From Methylobacterium phyllostachyos (GTDB lineage Bacteria; Pseudomonadota; Alphaproteobacteria; Rhizobiales; Beijerinckiaceae): 64,000 nucleotides of DNA. Below are positions 37,068 to 46,110 of the stretch, piece after piece. The position numbers and the translations under genes are program-made. Below the pieces are notes generated by a model, which saw nothing but the letters and a program-made list of their open reading frames with translations, had not been told where the DNA came from and searched no databases. Within the stretch, counting starts at the first letter, position 1, and the number at the start of each line of letters is the position of its first letter. The stretch spans positions 278,944-342,943 of the forward strand of contig NZ_FNHS01000006.1 in NCBI RefSeq assembly GCF_900103445.1. Direction: 5' to 3'.

Positions 37068-37829
37068 ATGACCGACCTTCTCGCCGGCCGGGCCGCGTTC
37101 TCGCCGCTCGATCTCGGAGCGCTCCTGTATTTCATCGTCGCCTGGGTGGCGTACGGCCTCTCGGTCGGGCGGCTGCGGGGCCGGATGGTCTCGCTGAGCC
37201 AGATCATGAACGGCCATCGCTCCAACTGGGCGCGGCAGGTGATCGGACGCGACAACCGGGTGGTCGACACTCAGATCAACGCGTCCCTGCAGAACGGCAC
37301 CGCGTTCTTTGCATCGACCTCCCTGATCGCGCTCGGCTCGGTCCTCACCCTGTCGCGCTCTGGCGACGACGTGCTGAACCTGTTCGCCACCCTGCCGTTC
37401 GGCATGCCGGCGAGCCGCCTGACCTGGGAGTTGAAGGTAGCCGGGCTTGCGCTGGTCTTCGTCTACGCCTTCTTCAAGTTCGCCTGGGCCTATCGGTTGT
37501 TCAACTATGCGGCTATCCTGCTCGGCGCGGTGCCGTCCAAGGGCTCAGGCGCGAGCGAGACCGAGATGCTGCGGGCGGTGCGCCGGCTCGCCGCCATGAA
37601 TGTCAGCGCCGGGCGGCATTTCGCCCGCGGGCAGCGGGCCTTCTTCTTCGCGCTGGCCTATCTGGGCTGGTTCATCAGCCCCTACGTGCTGTTCGCCTCG
37701 ACGAGTGCGGTTGTGGTCATCATGTGGCGGCGGCAATTCGCCTCCGAGATTCGCATGGCGTTGCTCGACGCGGGGGAGGGCCCCCACGAAGGTCCGCTCC
37801 TGGCTTCCTTGGAAGAGGCACGGATATGA
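37068..37829 (+). CDS. DUF599 family membrane protein
   Basis: A 253-residue inner-membrane protein with about four helices. The N-terminal segment LDLGALLYFIVAWVAYGLSV, the motif RDNRVVDTQINASLQNGTAFFASTSL and the middle segment FFKFAWAYRLFNYAAILLGA are typical of the DUF599 family, whose function is unknown. ATG 37068 is chosen because the family match begins there. Its stop overlaps the next gene (ATGA). Confidence 0.88.
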   Translation: MTDLLAGRAAFSPLDLGALLYFIVAWVAYGLSVGRLRGRMVSLSQIMNGHRSNWARQVIGRDNRVVDTQINASLQNGTAFFASTSLIALGSVLTLSRSGDDVLNLFATLPFGMPASRLTWELKVAGLALVFVYAFFKFAWAYRLFNYAAILLGAVPSKGSGASETEMLRAVRRLAAMNVSAGRHFARGQRAFFFALAYLGWFISPYVLFASTSAVVVIMWRRQFASEIRMALLDAGEGPHEGPLLASLEEARI

Positions 37830-38128
37830 CCGACGCGAGACCGGACGATGCGGCGATCGAGGCGACGATGCTCGGCCTCGTCGCCGCGCGCGGCGCCCAG
37901 AAGACGGTCTGCCCTTCGGAGGTCGCCCGGGCTCTGGGCGGCCCGCATCCCGATGGCTGGGGGCCGCTGATGCAGCCGGTGCGTCGAGTCGCGGTGCGCC
38001 TGGCCCACGCGGGACGCATCGCGATCCTGCGCAAGGGCAAGCCCGTGGATCCCGACGACTTCCGCGGTATCTACCGGCTGGCCTTGCCCTCGGTCGGCTC
38101 CGGCGCAGGGAACCAGTCGGGCGTATAG
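37826..38128 (+). CDS. DUF3253 family protein
   Basis: A 100-residue cytoplasmic protein with a winged-helix-like pattern (ATMLGLVAARGAQKTVCPSE, VARALGGPHPDGWGPLMQPV, RRVAVRLAHAGRIAILRKGK). It matches my memory of DUF3253, a small family of uncharacterised helix-turn-helix-like proteins. It is coupled to the DUF599 gene by ATGA, and its 3' end overlaps the convergent YdcF-like gene by 58 bp. Confidence 0.82.
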   Translation: MTDARPDDAAIEATMLGLVAARGAQKTVCPSEVARALGGPHPDGWGPLMQPVRRVAVRLAHAGRIAILRKGKPVDPDDFRGIYRLALPSVGSGAGNQSGV

Positions 38129-38901
38129 CCTGCCCATCGATACACCACGAGGCCGATCCACTCCTTCACGGCGAGATCGAGCTGCAGCAGGCCGTCCGAC
38201 GCGAAGCCGTTAAAGCGGGTCAGGTCGCCCCAGCCGCGCGTGCGATAATCGACCGGGAAGGCGTCCACCGTGAATCCGGCCTGCCGGAAACAACCGACGG
38301 CCCTGGGCATGTGCCAAGCCGATGTCACCAGAAGCCAGCGCTCCCCTGGCTTCGGAAGGACGAGGGCGGCCGAGAAGTCTGCGTTCTCATGGGTGTTGCG
38401 CGAGCGGTTTTCGAGGATCAGGCGGGTGCGCGGAACGCCGATCGCGTCCGCCTGCCGGCTGACGATGTCGGCTTCGGCGATGCCGCCGCCGATGAAGCCG
38501 CTGCCGCCCGAGAAGACCAACCGTGCCGCGGGGAAGCGCCGCGCGAGGTCGGCGAGATAGATCGGCCGCTCGCCGGCATCGTTGACCACGACCTGGGCCC
38601 GCGCCTCGGACAGGCCGGCCTCGATGCCGCCGCCGAGCACGATGATGCCGGCAGGTGCCGCCCCGTCCGTCGGGTAGGCGGGGAAACGCTGCTCCAGCGG
38701 CAACAGAAGCGCCTCCGAGAGGGGCGCCAAGCCGCCGACCGCGAGCCCGATGGTACCGAGAGCGGCGAGACCGATCCCGGTACGCCGGAGCCGCGTCGCC
38801 GAGAGAAGGAGCAACCCGGCCAGGGCGGTGAAGATCAGCGCATTCGATGGTGTGATCAGGAAGTAGATCGCCTTCGACAGCGGGAAGAACACGCTGTTCA
38901 C
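38071..38901 (-). CDS. YdcF/ElyC-like DUF218 membrane protein
   Basis: A 276-residue protein with two N-terminal helices (AIYFLITPSNALIFTALAGL and GLAALGTIGLAVGGLAPLSE) and a periplasmic DUF218 domain: APAGIIVLGGGIEAGLSEAR, VFSGGSGFIGGG, RLILENRSRNTHENADFSA and LLVTSAWHMPRAVGCFRQAG. ElyC, a member of this family, affects envelope assembly and undecaprenyl-phosphate use. The start overlaps the stop of the RraA-like gene (ATGA at 38898-38901). Confidence 0.9.
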   Translation of the reverse strand: MNSVFFPLSKAIYFLITPSNALIFTALAGLLLLSATRLRRTGIGLAALGTIGLAVGGLAPLSEALLLPLEQRFPAYPTDGAAPAGIIVLGGGIEAGLSEARAQVVVNDAGERPIYLADLARRFPAARLVFSGGSGFIGGGIAEADIVSRQADAIGVPRTRLILENRSRNTHENADFSAALVLPKPGERWLLVTSAWHMPRAVGCFRQAGFTVDAFPVDYRTRGWGDLTRFNGFASDGLLQLDLAVKEWIGLVVYRWAGYTPDWFPAPEPTEGKASR

Positions 38902-39548
38902 ACCGGTTTCGTTTCGGTTTGAAAGCGCGCCATCGCGGCGGCATCCGGCGGGAGAAGGTGCGCGAGGCTTTCACCCCGTTCGACCTCGCGCTGGATCCAG
39001 AGATCGAGCCGCTGCTGCTCGACAGCCTCCAGGGCGATCCGCTCGGCGATCCCGACCGGCAGGGCGACGATTCCACCCTCCGTGCAGACCACGATGTCCC
39101 CCGGGTGGATCGCGGCTCCGCCGCAGGCGACAGGCTGCTGCGTTCCGACCAAGGCGAGCGCACCGGTCCCGCGCGGCGGTGCGCTCCAGTTCGGCAGGCC
39201 GATCTCTTCCGTCAGGGCGGCGTCGGTGACCAAGCCCGCAGCACCCCGTTGGGCGAGCCGGGCCGACAGGATCGCTCCGAACGGCAGCGCCAAACCGGTC
39301 GCGGCGGCATCGATCACAACGACGGCGCCTTCAGGAACGGCATCGATGGCGGCCGCGAGATCGCCAGCGGCATCGTCGCGGGCCGGGATCATCCGCAGCG
39401 TGTAGGCGGTGCCGATCGCGCTATTGCTGCTGCGGGCCGATAAGCCCCTCGGGCTGAACGCCTTGACGCCGGCCCGCGTGAGGGCTCGGGCGAGGCTCGC
39501 CGGTGTCACGGCAGAGAGTGCGTCGCGCAGGGTCGGGTCGATCGCCAT
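38898..39548 (-). CDS. RraA-like / HMG aldolase family protein
   Basis: A 216-residue protein of the RraA-like superfamily, with the core motif LAQRGAAGLVTDAALTEEIG. Family members are aldolases acting on 4-hydroxy-4-methyl-2-oxoglutarate, oxaloacetate decarboxylases, or RNase E inhibitors. The usual Arg-Asp pair after the VxDG motif is replaced here by AALTEE, so the metal-dependent aldolase site may be altered. The upstream gene in the same direction is a glutathione transferase 94 bp away. Confidence 0.85.
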   Translation of the reverse strand: MAIDPTLRDALSAVTPASLARALTRAGVKAFSPRGLSARSSNSAIGTAYTLRMIPARDDAAGDLAAAIDAVPEGAVVVIDAAATGLALPFGAILSARLAQRGAAGLVTDAALTEEIGLPNWSAPPRGTGALALVGTQQPVACGGAAIHPGDIVVCTEGGIVALPVGIAERIALEAVEQQRLDLWIQREVERGESLAHLLPPDAAAMARFQTETKPV

Positions 39549-39642
39549 CGGGGTTCCTGAAAACGCCGGTCAGCGCCGGGTGCTCTACCAAGTCGTAGCT
39601 GCAAGTGGATCCGGGGCGCCCAACGGCAAGTCCGTCGGGATC

Positions 39643-40254
39643 TCAGGCGATAGGCTCGCCGAGGCAGCGGGCGGCTGCAGGACGAGCGGCGATGCGCGCA
39701 TACCACCGGCGCAAAGCTGGGCGTTCGATCCGTTCGGCAGGCAGATTCAACCAGCGATGCGCCGCGCAGCCCAGCGCGATGTCGGCGATGCCGAAGCAGT
39801 CGCCGACCACGTAGTCCCGATCCGCCAGATGGGCATCAAGTATCGCCGCAAGGACTTCGGTCTTCTCCAGGGAGGCGGCGATGACGGTGCGGTCCGGCTC
39901 GGCAGACCGGAAGAGTTGCCAGAACGCATCGCGCATCGCCGGCGTGAAGGTGGTCGCCTGCCAGTCGAGCCACTGATCGATATGCGCGCGGGCGCGGGAA
40001 TCCTGGGGCAGCGCCAGGGCCGGGCAGGTCATCGCCAGGTAGCGGAGGATCGCGTTCGATTCCCAGAGAACGAATTCATCCTCCTCCAGGGTCGGCACGA
40101 GGCCGTTGGGATTCCGGGCCCGGTATGCCGGGTCGGAGACGATCCCGTGGGCGCCCCCGGCCTCGATCCGCTCGTAGGCGAGCCCAGCCTCGTCCAGCGC
40201 CCACACGGCCTTCTGCACGTTGACCGAGGTGAGCCGTCCCCAGAGCTTACGCAT
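39643..40254 (-). CDS. Glutathione S-transferase family protein
   Basis: A 203-residue cytosolic GST. The thioredoxin-like N-terminal domain (1-80) includes KLWGRLTSVNVQKAVWALDE, NPNGLVPTLEEDEFVLWESN (cis-Pro and the glutathione-binding Glu-Ser), and the C-terminal helical domain holds DYVVGDCFGIADIALGC. The catalytic Ser/Tyr position near residue 9-10 is occupied by Thr-Ser, consistent with a theta/beta-like enzyme. It starts 2 bp after epmB's stop, so it may be in the same transcript. Confidence 0.92.
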   Translation of the reverse strand: MRKLWGRLTSVNVQKAVWALDEAGLAYERIEAGGAHGIVSDPAYRARNPNGLVPTLEEDEFVLWESNAILRYLAMTCPALALPQDSRARAHIDQWLDWQATTFTPAMRDAFWQLFRSAEPDRTVIAASLEKTEVLAAILDAHLADRDYVVGDCFGIADIALGCAAHRWLNLPAERIERPALRRWYARIAARPAAARCLGEPIA

Positions 40255-40256
40255 CG

Positions 40257-41312
40257 TCAGCCTTCTTCCTCGAGGTGTGGCGGATAGGCGTGCTCACGCC
40301 CATCCGGATCCGTGACCGTCTGCCCGGCCTCTGTGTCTCGCAGGTAGCCGGGGCCGACCGGCACCTTGCCGTAGCCGCCCGGAATATCGAGCACGTAGGT
40401 CGGTTGCGCGAGGCCGGAGAGGCGCCCGCGCAGGGTGCGCATCAGGCTCTGACCGTCGGCAAGGCCGGTGCGCAGGTGGCTGGTGCCGGGCGCGAGATCC
40501 CCGTGGTGCAGGTAGTAGGGCTTGATCCGGTTCTCGACGAAGGTCCGCATCAGCGCCTCCAGGGTGACGGCATCGTCGTTGACGCCGCGCAGGAGTACCG
40601 ACTGGCTCACCATCGGGATTCCGTTATCGACCAGCCGGGCGCAGGCGGCGCGAGCTGCTTCGGTAAACTCGCGCGGGTGGTTGGCGTGCAGCGCCACGAA
40701 GACCGCGCGCCTGAAGCCGTGCAGGGCGCGCACGAGGTCGTCGGATATGCTGCCGGGTTTGACCACCGGCACCCGGGTGTGGATCCGCAGCACGCGCACA
40801 TGCTCGATGGCCGCCAGGCGCTGCGCGATGCGGCCGAGGCGTCTGGCCGAGAGCGCGAAGGGATCGCCGCCGGTGAGCACGACCTCCCAGATGCGTGTAT
40901 CCCCGGCGATATAGGCCAGAGCCGCTTCGAGCTCTTCATCGCTCAAGGTCCCAAGCCCATTCGGGCCGACCATCTCCCGGCGGAAACAGAAGCGGCAATA
41001 GACCGGGCAGACATGCAGCGGCTTGAGCAGCACGCGGTCGGGATAGCGATGAACGATTCCGGTCACGGGCGCGTGGGCATCGTCTCCGATCGGATCCGCG
41101 CGCTCCTCGGGCGCGACCCGGACCTCCTCGACAGTGGGCACGAATTGTCGGGCGATCGGGTCGTCGGGATCCGACGGATCGATCAGCTCGGCCATATCGG
41201 GCGTCACCGAGACCGCGTAGCGGGCCAGCACCGCTCCCAGCCCCTCGGCCTCGGCGCGCGAGATCAGGCCGGAGGCGGCGAGATCTTCGGCACTGCGAAG
41301 GGCATAGGTCAT
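40257..41312 (-). CDS. epmB: EF-P lysine 2,3-aminomutase (radical SAM)
   Basis: A 351-residue radical SAM enzyme of the KamA/EpmB family. The 4Fe-4S motif CxxxCxxC is in HVCPVYCRFCFRREMVG. It is followed by the family segments TGGDPFALSARRLGRI and VKPGSISDDLVRALHGF. In the EF-P pathway EpmB turns lysine into (R)-beta-lysine, which EpmA attaches to EF-P. It is clearly shorter than fermentative lysine aminomutases, which have an extra oligomerisation tail. It overlaps epmA by 4 bp (ATGA), and efp is divergent next to it, so the assignment is firm. Confidence 0.94.
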   Translation of the reverse strand: MTYALRSAEDLAASGLISRAEAEGLGAVLARYAVSVTPDMAELIDPSDPDDPIARQFVPTVEEVRVAPEERADPIGDDAHAPVTGIVHRYPDRVLLKPLHVCPVYCRFCFRREMVGPNGLGTLSDEELEAALAYIAGDTRIWEVVLTGGDPFALSARRLGRIAQRLAAIEHVRVLRIHTRVPVVKPGSISDDLVRALHGFRRAVFVALHANHPREFTEAARAACARLVDNGIPMVSQSVLLRGVNDDAVTLEALMRTFVENRIKPYYLHHGDLAPGTSHLRTGLADGQSLMRTLRGRLSGLAQPTYVLDIPGGYGKVPVGPGYLRDTEAGQTVTDPDGREHAYPPHLEEEG

Positions 41313-42364
41313 GCCGGGGTCTCCACCACGGGGGTCCAGATTACGTCCTCGATGCGATTTGCGCCGCAGGCCAGCATCGCCAGCCGATCGAAGCCGAGGG
41401 CGATCCCGGACGCGTCGGGCATCACCGCAAGGGCGTTCAGGAAGTCCTCGTCGATCGGGTAGCGCTCACCGTAGACGCGCAGCTTTTCTGCCATCTCCAC
41501 CTCGAAGCGGCGGCGCTGCTCGTCGGGGTCGGTCAACTCGCCGAACCCGTTCGCGAGCTCGACACCGCAGACATAGAGCTCAAACCGCTCAGCGACGCGG
41601 CCGTCATGCGGCGCCGGGCAAGCCAGGGCGGCCTCGCTCACCGGATACTCGCACAGGATGGTCGGTCGTCCGATGCCGAGATGCGGCTCGACCCGCGCGA
41701 CCAGGACCCGCGAGAACAGATCGGCCCAGGTATCGTCCGGTGCGACCCGCAGATCCGCACCTTCCGCCGCGCGGGCGAGCGCATCGCGATCCGTTTGGCC
41801 GCTTCCCGCCACGGTAGCCAGAAGGTCGATCCCGGCGAAACGATCGAACGCCTCGGCCAGCGTCAGCTGCTCGGGGTCGGCATACGGGTTCGCGTCCCGA
41901 CCGCGGAAGCTGAAGCGGCGCACGCCGGCCGTCGCTGCGGCGAGCTTCAGCAGCGCGGCACAGTCGTCCATCAGCCTGGTATAGGGCGCGCCGGCCCGAT
42001 ACCATTCGAGCATCGTGAATTCGGGATGGTGCAAAGGTCCGCGCTCCCGGTTGCGAAAGACCCGGGCAAGGGTGAACAGTTGCGTCTCGCCGGCCGCGAG
42101 CAACTTCTTGCAGGCGAATTCCGGCGAGGTGTGGAGATAGAGCGGCGCGCGCGCGCCACACGCGCCGAGGGCCTCGGTCGCGAAGGCCGCGAGATGCGCC
42201 TCGTTGCCCGGCGAGACTTGCAGGCAGGCCGCCTCGATCTCCACGAAGCCGTGCTCAGCAAACCACCCGCGGGTTGCCGCCAGCAGGCGGTTGCGCAGGA
42301 TCAACGCCGGCCGGCGATCGGCATGGCGATCCGCCGCCCACCAGGGTGAGGCCGGTATCGTCAC
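41309..42364 (-). CDS. epmA: Elongation factor P-(R)-beta-lysine ligase
   Basis: A 351-residue paralogue of the lysyl-tRNA synthetase catalytic core without the anticodon-binding domain. Class II motifs are visible: PLYLHTSPEFACKKLLAAGE, ARVFRNRERGPLHHPEFTML and SGIALGFDRLAML. The family begins near ASPWWAADRHADRRP, and I therefore use GTG 42364 (MTIPASPWWAA). The frame is open up to 42583 without family match. It attaches (R)-beta-lysine to EF-P and is translationally coupled to epmB. Confidence 0.93.
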   Translation of the reverse strand: MTIPASPWWAADRHADRRPALILRNRLLAATRGWFAEHGFVEIEAACLQVSPGNEAHLAAFATEALGACGARAPLYLHTSPEFACKKLLAAGETQLFTLARVFRNRERGPLHHPEFTMLEWYRAGAPYTRLMDDCAALLKLAAATAGVRRFSFRGRDANPYADPEQLTLAEAFDRFAGIDLLATVAGSGQTDRDALARAAEGADLRVAPDDTWADLFSRVLVARVEPHLGIGRPTILCEYPVSEAALACPAPHDGRVAERFELYVCGVELANGFGELTDPDEQRRRFEVEMAEKLRVYGERYPIDEDFLNALAVMPDASGIALGFDRLAMLACGANRIEDVIWTPVVETPA

Positions 42365-42604
42365 GCGGCGCCCCCGATACCGGGGTCGTCCCGACGCGGG
42401 CTGCGTGAGCCGGTCATGGGGGTCGGCAACATCCTCATCCTCGAGCCCGGGCTTCAAGGTCGCGACAGTATCGGTCAGCGGTTCGCATCGCCCGTTCGGC
42501 CGCCCGCTGGCAACCGGGACGCAGATGCGATAGTGGCGAGGTCCAAGATGCAGCGCCCGCGCTAGGCGCGTGCCGCCCCCCATGTCAATGCAGGACGCAA
42601 TTCC

Positions 42605-43171
42605 GTGAAGGTGATCGCCTCAACGCTCCGCAAGGGCAACGTCGTCGAGAAGGACGGCAAGCTCTATGTGATCCTGTTCGCCGAGAACATCCATCCTGGC
42701 AAGGGTACGCCGGTGACCCAGCTCGACATGCGCCGGATCACTGACGGCGTGAAGGTGTCCGAGCGCTACCGGACGACCGAACAGGTCGAGCGCGCCTTCG
42801 TGGAGGATCGCGAGCATACCTTCCTGTACAGCGACGGCGAAGGGTTCCACTTCATGAACCCCGAGAATTACGAGCAGATTGCCGTGCCTGAGGACGTCGT
42901 CGGCGATGCCGCGCCGTACCTTCAGGAGGGCATGGCCGTCATGCTGTCCGTCCACAACGGCGTGCCCCTGACGATCGAGCTGCCGCAGCGCGTGACCCTC
43001 GAGGTCGCCGAGACCGAGCCGGTCCTGAAGGGGCAGACCGCCTCCTCGTCCTACAAGCCCGCCACGCTCTCGAACGGCGTGCGCACCACCGTTCCGCCAC
43101 ACATCGCGGCCGGGACGCGCGTGGTCGTCATGACCGCGGACGGGGCTTACGTCGAGCGCGCCAAAGACTGA
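42605..43171 (+). CDS. efp: Translation elongation factor P
   Basis: A 188-residue EF-P with three domains (KOW-like about 1-62, OB about 65-125, C-terminal about 130-185). The modification loop reads [10 protein letters not shown] and the acceptor is Lys33 when counted from GTG 42605. EF-P rescues ribosomes stalled at proline runs. The presence of epmA and epmB beside it predicts beta-lysylation of Lys33. The C-terminus ends with [19 protein letters not shown] sequence normal for the family. Confidence 0.95.
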   Translation: MKVIASTLRKGNVVEKDGKLYVILFAENIHPGKGTPVTQLDMRRITDGVKVSERYRTTEQVERAFVEDREHTFLYSDGEGFHFMNPENYEQIAVPEDVVGDAAPYLQEGMAVMLSVHNGVPLTIELPQRVTLEVAETEPVLKGQTASSSYKPATLSNGVRTTVPPHIAAGTRVVVMTADGAYVERAKD

Positions 43172-43317
43172 GCGCGCCGCGCCGCCCGGACGACCAGGTT
43201 AACGTCGCCGCCCATTTGTCAGACAAATAATCGTCGCGACCCCCGCCAGGCGTTGGAAGCCGCGGCGGCCTGACGCAGTTTGCCCCCGCAAGGAAGAAGC
43301 ATTCCAGCGGGGGAAAC

Positions 43318-44727
43318 ATGACTATGACGGCATCGAGTGTCCTCGACCGGCGGCGCCTGCTGCTCACCGGCGCTGCTTTGGCCGGAGGGGCCGCCCTGGG
43401 ATCCGAACCCATCGCCGCACCGCGCGACACCGCGCCGGTCCCATCGGCTGCGGTCGCACAGCTCGCTCTGCGGCCGCCGATGGGGTGGAACAGCTGGAAC
43501 AGCTTCGCCACCACCATCACCGAGGCGCAGGCGCTGGAGACCGCGCAAATCATGGCGGCGAAGCTGCTGCCGGCCGGCTACGACATCTTCACGGTCGATA
43601 TCCAGTGGTACGAACCCAACGCATCGAGCTACGATTATAGCGCCACGCCCCAGCCGACCCTCGATGGATACGGTCGGCTGCTGCCCGCGCCCAATCGCTT
43701 CCCATCCAGCGCCGGCGGGGCGGGGTTTGCGCCGCTCGCGCAGCAGATTCACGACCTCGGGCTCAGGTTCGGCATCCACCTGATGCGCGGAATCCCAAGG
43801 CTGGCCGTCGAGAGGAACCTGCCGATCCTGGGCACGCCGTACCGGGCCGCCGACATCGCCGACCGGACCAACGGCTGCCACTGGAATCCCGACATGTGGG
43901 GCGTCGACATGGCGAAGCCCGGCGCCCAGGCCTATTACGACAGCGTCTTCAAGCTCTACGCGTCCTGGGGGCTCGACTTCATCAAGGTCGACGACATGAG
44001 CTACCCCTACGACCGGCACGCCGCCGAGATCGAGGCGATCCACGCGGCGATCCAGCGCTGCGGCCGGCCGATCATCCTCAGCCTGTCCCCCGGCGAGACG
44101 CCCCTGCTTCAGGGAGATCACGTGTCGCGCCACGCGCAGATGTGGCGGATCGCCGATGATTTCTGGGACGAGTGGCCGATGCTGGAGGCGCAGTTCGTCC
44201 GGCTGGAGAACTGGACGCCGTATCGCCGGCCCGGCGCCTGGCCGGACGCCGACATGCTGCCGCTCGGACGCCTCGCGCTCGGACAGCGCGACACCCGCTT
44301 CACCCCCGACGAACAACGCACGGTGATGACGCTCTGGTCGATCGCGCGCTCGCCGCTGATCATGGGCGGCGATCTGCGCCATCTCGACGACGCGACCTTG
44401 GCGCTACTCACGAACCGCGAGGTCCTCGCGGTCAACCAAGCCTCGACCGACAATCGCCCGCATGACGTCGCGTGGGGTCTGCGGATCTGGTCGGCGCGGG
44501 CGGAAGGGTCGGAGGACCGCTACGTCGCGCTGTTCCATCCGGGCGACAAGCTGAATCCGGATCGCAAGCCGCGCGAAGTGGGCATTCCCCTGGATCAGCT
44601 CGGGCTGACCGGGACGGTCAAGGTGCGGGATCTCTGGGCGGGTCGCGACCTCGGGACTGTCAGCAACGGGGTAGCGGCGACGCTGCCCGTCCATGGATCC
44701 GCGCTCTACCGCCTGACGCCGGCCTGA
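43318..44727 (+). CDS. Glycoside hydrolase family 27 (alpha-galactosidase-like)
   Basis: A 469-residue secreted hydrolase with a twin-arginine-like signal (DRRRLLLTGAALAGGAA). The GH27 opening PPMGWNSWNSFATTI, the substrate loop FTVDIQWYEPN, the nucleophile Asp in LDFIKVDDMSYP and the acid/base Asp in WRIADDFWDEW are present. A C-terminal beta-sandwich follows. The enzyme probably releases alpha-galactose or a related sugar from oligosaccharides in the periplasm or outside. No transporter or other carbohydrate gene accompanies it, so it may serve a plant-associated lifestyle; that is inference. Confidence 0.9.
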   Translation: MTMTASSVLDRRRLLLTGAALAGGAALGSEPIAAPRDTAPVPSAAVAQLALRPPMGWNSWNSFATTITEAQALETAQIMAAKLLPAGYDIFTVDIQWYEPNASSYDYSATPQPTLDGYGRLLPAPNRFPSSAGGAGFAPLAQQIHDLGLRFGIHLMRGIPRLAVERNLPILGTPYRAADIADRTNGCHWNPDMWGVDMAKPGAQAYYDSVFKLYASWGLDFIKVDDMSYPYDRHAAEIEAIHAAIQRCGRPIILSLSPGETPLLQGDHVSRHAQMWRIADDFWDEWPMLEAQFVRLENWTPYRRPGAWPDADMLPLGRLALGQRDTRFTPDEQRTVMTLWSIARSPLIMGGDLRHLDDATLALLTNREVLAVNQASTDNRPHDVAWGLRIWSARAEGSEDRYVALFHPGDKLNPDRKPREVGIPLDQLGLTGTVKVRDLWAGRDLGTVSNGVAATLPVHGSALYRLTPA

Positions 44728-45759
44728 TCACGGTTTTTGATCCGGCGTCGCCACGCCCGCCTGCGCCCGTTCCAGGACCCCGTAGCACGCCTGCGAGAGA
44801 TCGTGGGCGCGCACCTGCTCGGCGACGGTGAAGGGCCGCCCATCCTCCCGGAACAGATCCTCCCGGAGCAGGGCCTCCGAGGTGCAGCGAGCCGCGATCC
44901 GGCAGAGTGGCGGCTCCCCGCCGGTGCGCGTGCAGATCTTCGTGTAATCGGCGCGGAACGCCCGCAGGCCGGCATGCGGGTCGGCGCCTGTCACGCTCAC
45001 GACACCGGTGAGTACAGCCAGCAGCACAGGCTGATGGATCAGGTAGAAGGCGAGGCTGTGGCGTCCCAGGAAGGCGATGCCGCGGCCGGGGGCCGAGCGC
45101 GGGGTCCAGGCACCCAGACGTGAACCCGCCAGCGTCGGCAGCCCGATCCGGCCAAGGACGATCCCGGCGAGCACCAACCCGAACCACGGACACAGCGGCA
45201 CGTAATCGTTGGTTTGCGGCGTTACCGCGCCGAGGCCCAGGAAGAGGAGCGCGGGCGCGTCGAGGAACGCCGCATGCACGAGATACGGCGCCGCCAGAAC
45301 CAGCGCTGCCGCGAGCGCCGTTACGAGGACGGGCAGGAACAGGAAGGCGAGCCCCAGCACGCTCGACACGGCGATGCAGTGCAGGATGCCGAAGAACACG
45401 TAGGCATCCGGAAACGCCCACCACGTGCCGAGGGTCACTAAGAGGGCGCCGCCGCCGACGCGCGCGAGGCGCAGCAGGGTCGGCCGCGGCCGGATGCCCC
45501 GACCGTTCATGAGCACCAGCCCGACGCCGACGAGGATCAGGAAACTGCCGGCGATCAGCTCGGCGGCCATGTGCCCGGCACGGGTCGCGGCGTAGTTCTC
45601 GGCCGTCAGCCTGAGATATCCGAGATCCCAGACGGTGTGGAAGCTCGCCATCGCCACGAGGGCGATCGCCCGCGCCGCATCGATCACCGGAAGGCGATTC
45701 CGTTGGGCCTTAGCGGGCGGGGCGTACGGGCGCGGAGCGGCGGCTGTGTCGGAGGACAT
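44728..45759 (-). CDS. Heparan-alpha-glucosaminide acetyltransferase-like (DUF1624) membrane protein
   Basis: A 343-residue inner-membrane protein with about eight helices. The N-terminal segment RLPVIDAARAIALVAMASFH with a conserved histidine, and PDAYVFFGILHCIAVSSVL in the middle, match the DUF1624/HGSNAT-catalytic family. Members are predicted to move acetyl groups across the membrane onto sugars. The start ATG 45759 (MSSDTAAAP) is preferred; the frame extends to 45819. The C-terminus (about 265-343) is a cytoplasmic or periplasmic tail with four cysteines. It directly abuts the convergent GH27 gene. Confidence 0.83.
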   Translation of the reverse strand: MSSDTAAAPRPYAPPAKAQRNRLPVIDAARAIALVAMASFHTVWDLGYLRLTAENYAATRAGHMAAELIAGSFLILVGVGLVLMNGRGIRPRPTLLRLARVGGGALLVTLGTWWAFPDAYVFFGILHCIAVSSVLGLAFLFLPVLVTALAAALVLAAPYLVHAAFLDAPALLFLGLGAVTPQTNDYVPLCPWFGLVLAGIVLGRIGLPTLAGSRLGAWTPRSAPGRGIAFLGRHSLAFYLIHQPVLLAVLTGVVSVTGADPHAGLRAFRADYTKICTRTGGEPPLCRIAARCTSEALLREDLFREDGRPFTVAEQVRAHDLSQACYGVLERAQAGVATPDQKP

Positions 45760-46110
45760 CACCCGCAACCCAAACCATGCCGGCCCACACGATGCCAAGG
45801 GCACCACGCCACGCGGCAAACCGCGAAGACGCGACGGTCGCGCCCTCTCGGAAACGTGAAACGCACCGGTGGTGGGCCGTGCGGAGCCCGGCGGTCACCA
45901 CGAGTTCCACAATCCGCCCCTATGTTCCGGCGCTTAAAGGCCGATAGGCCCCCAGGCGGCGTCGGAACGACTGTTGCCGCCGCGCATACAGGCATCGAGA
46001 TTGCAACTCGGCCAAGCTCGCTGACCGGCGAAACGGGCTTCCCGGGAGTCAGGACTTCGTTAATCTTGCCGGGAAAGTGCGCGGCGTGATTCAGGGTAGG
46101 TGTCTCGGCC
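45760..46110. other. Intergenic region upstream of the double cold-shock gene
   Basis: 351 bases without a convincing gene. GTTCCG at 45924-45929 pairs with CGGAAC at 45963-45968 and encloses a small perfect hairpin GGCC-GATA-GGCC at 45939-45950, so a folded leader or untranslated RNA is possible. The last 90 bases should carry the promoter and 5' leader of the cold-shock gene. Nothing else is seen. Confidence 0.35.

Noticed and set aside
42365..42583. Upstream extension of epmA to ATG 42583
   Set aside because: The added 73 residues have shadow-like composition and no counterpart in the family; GTG 42364 places the known N-terminus correctly.
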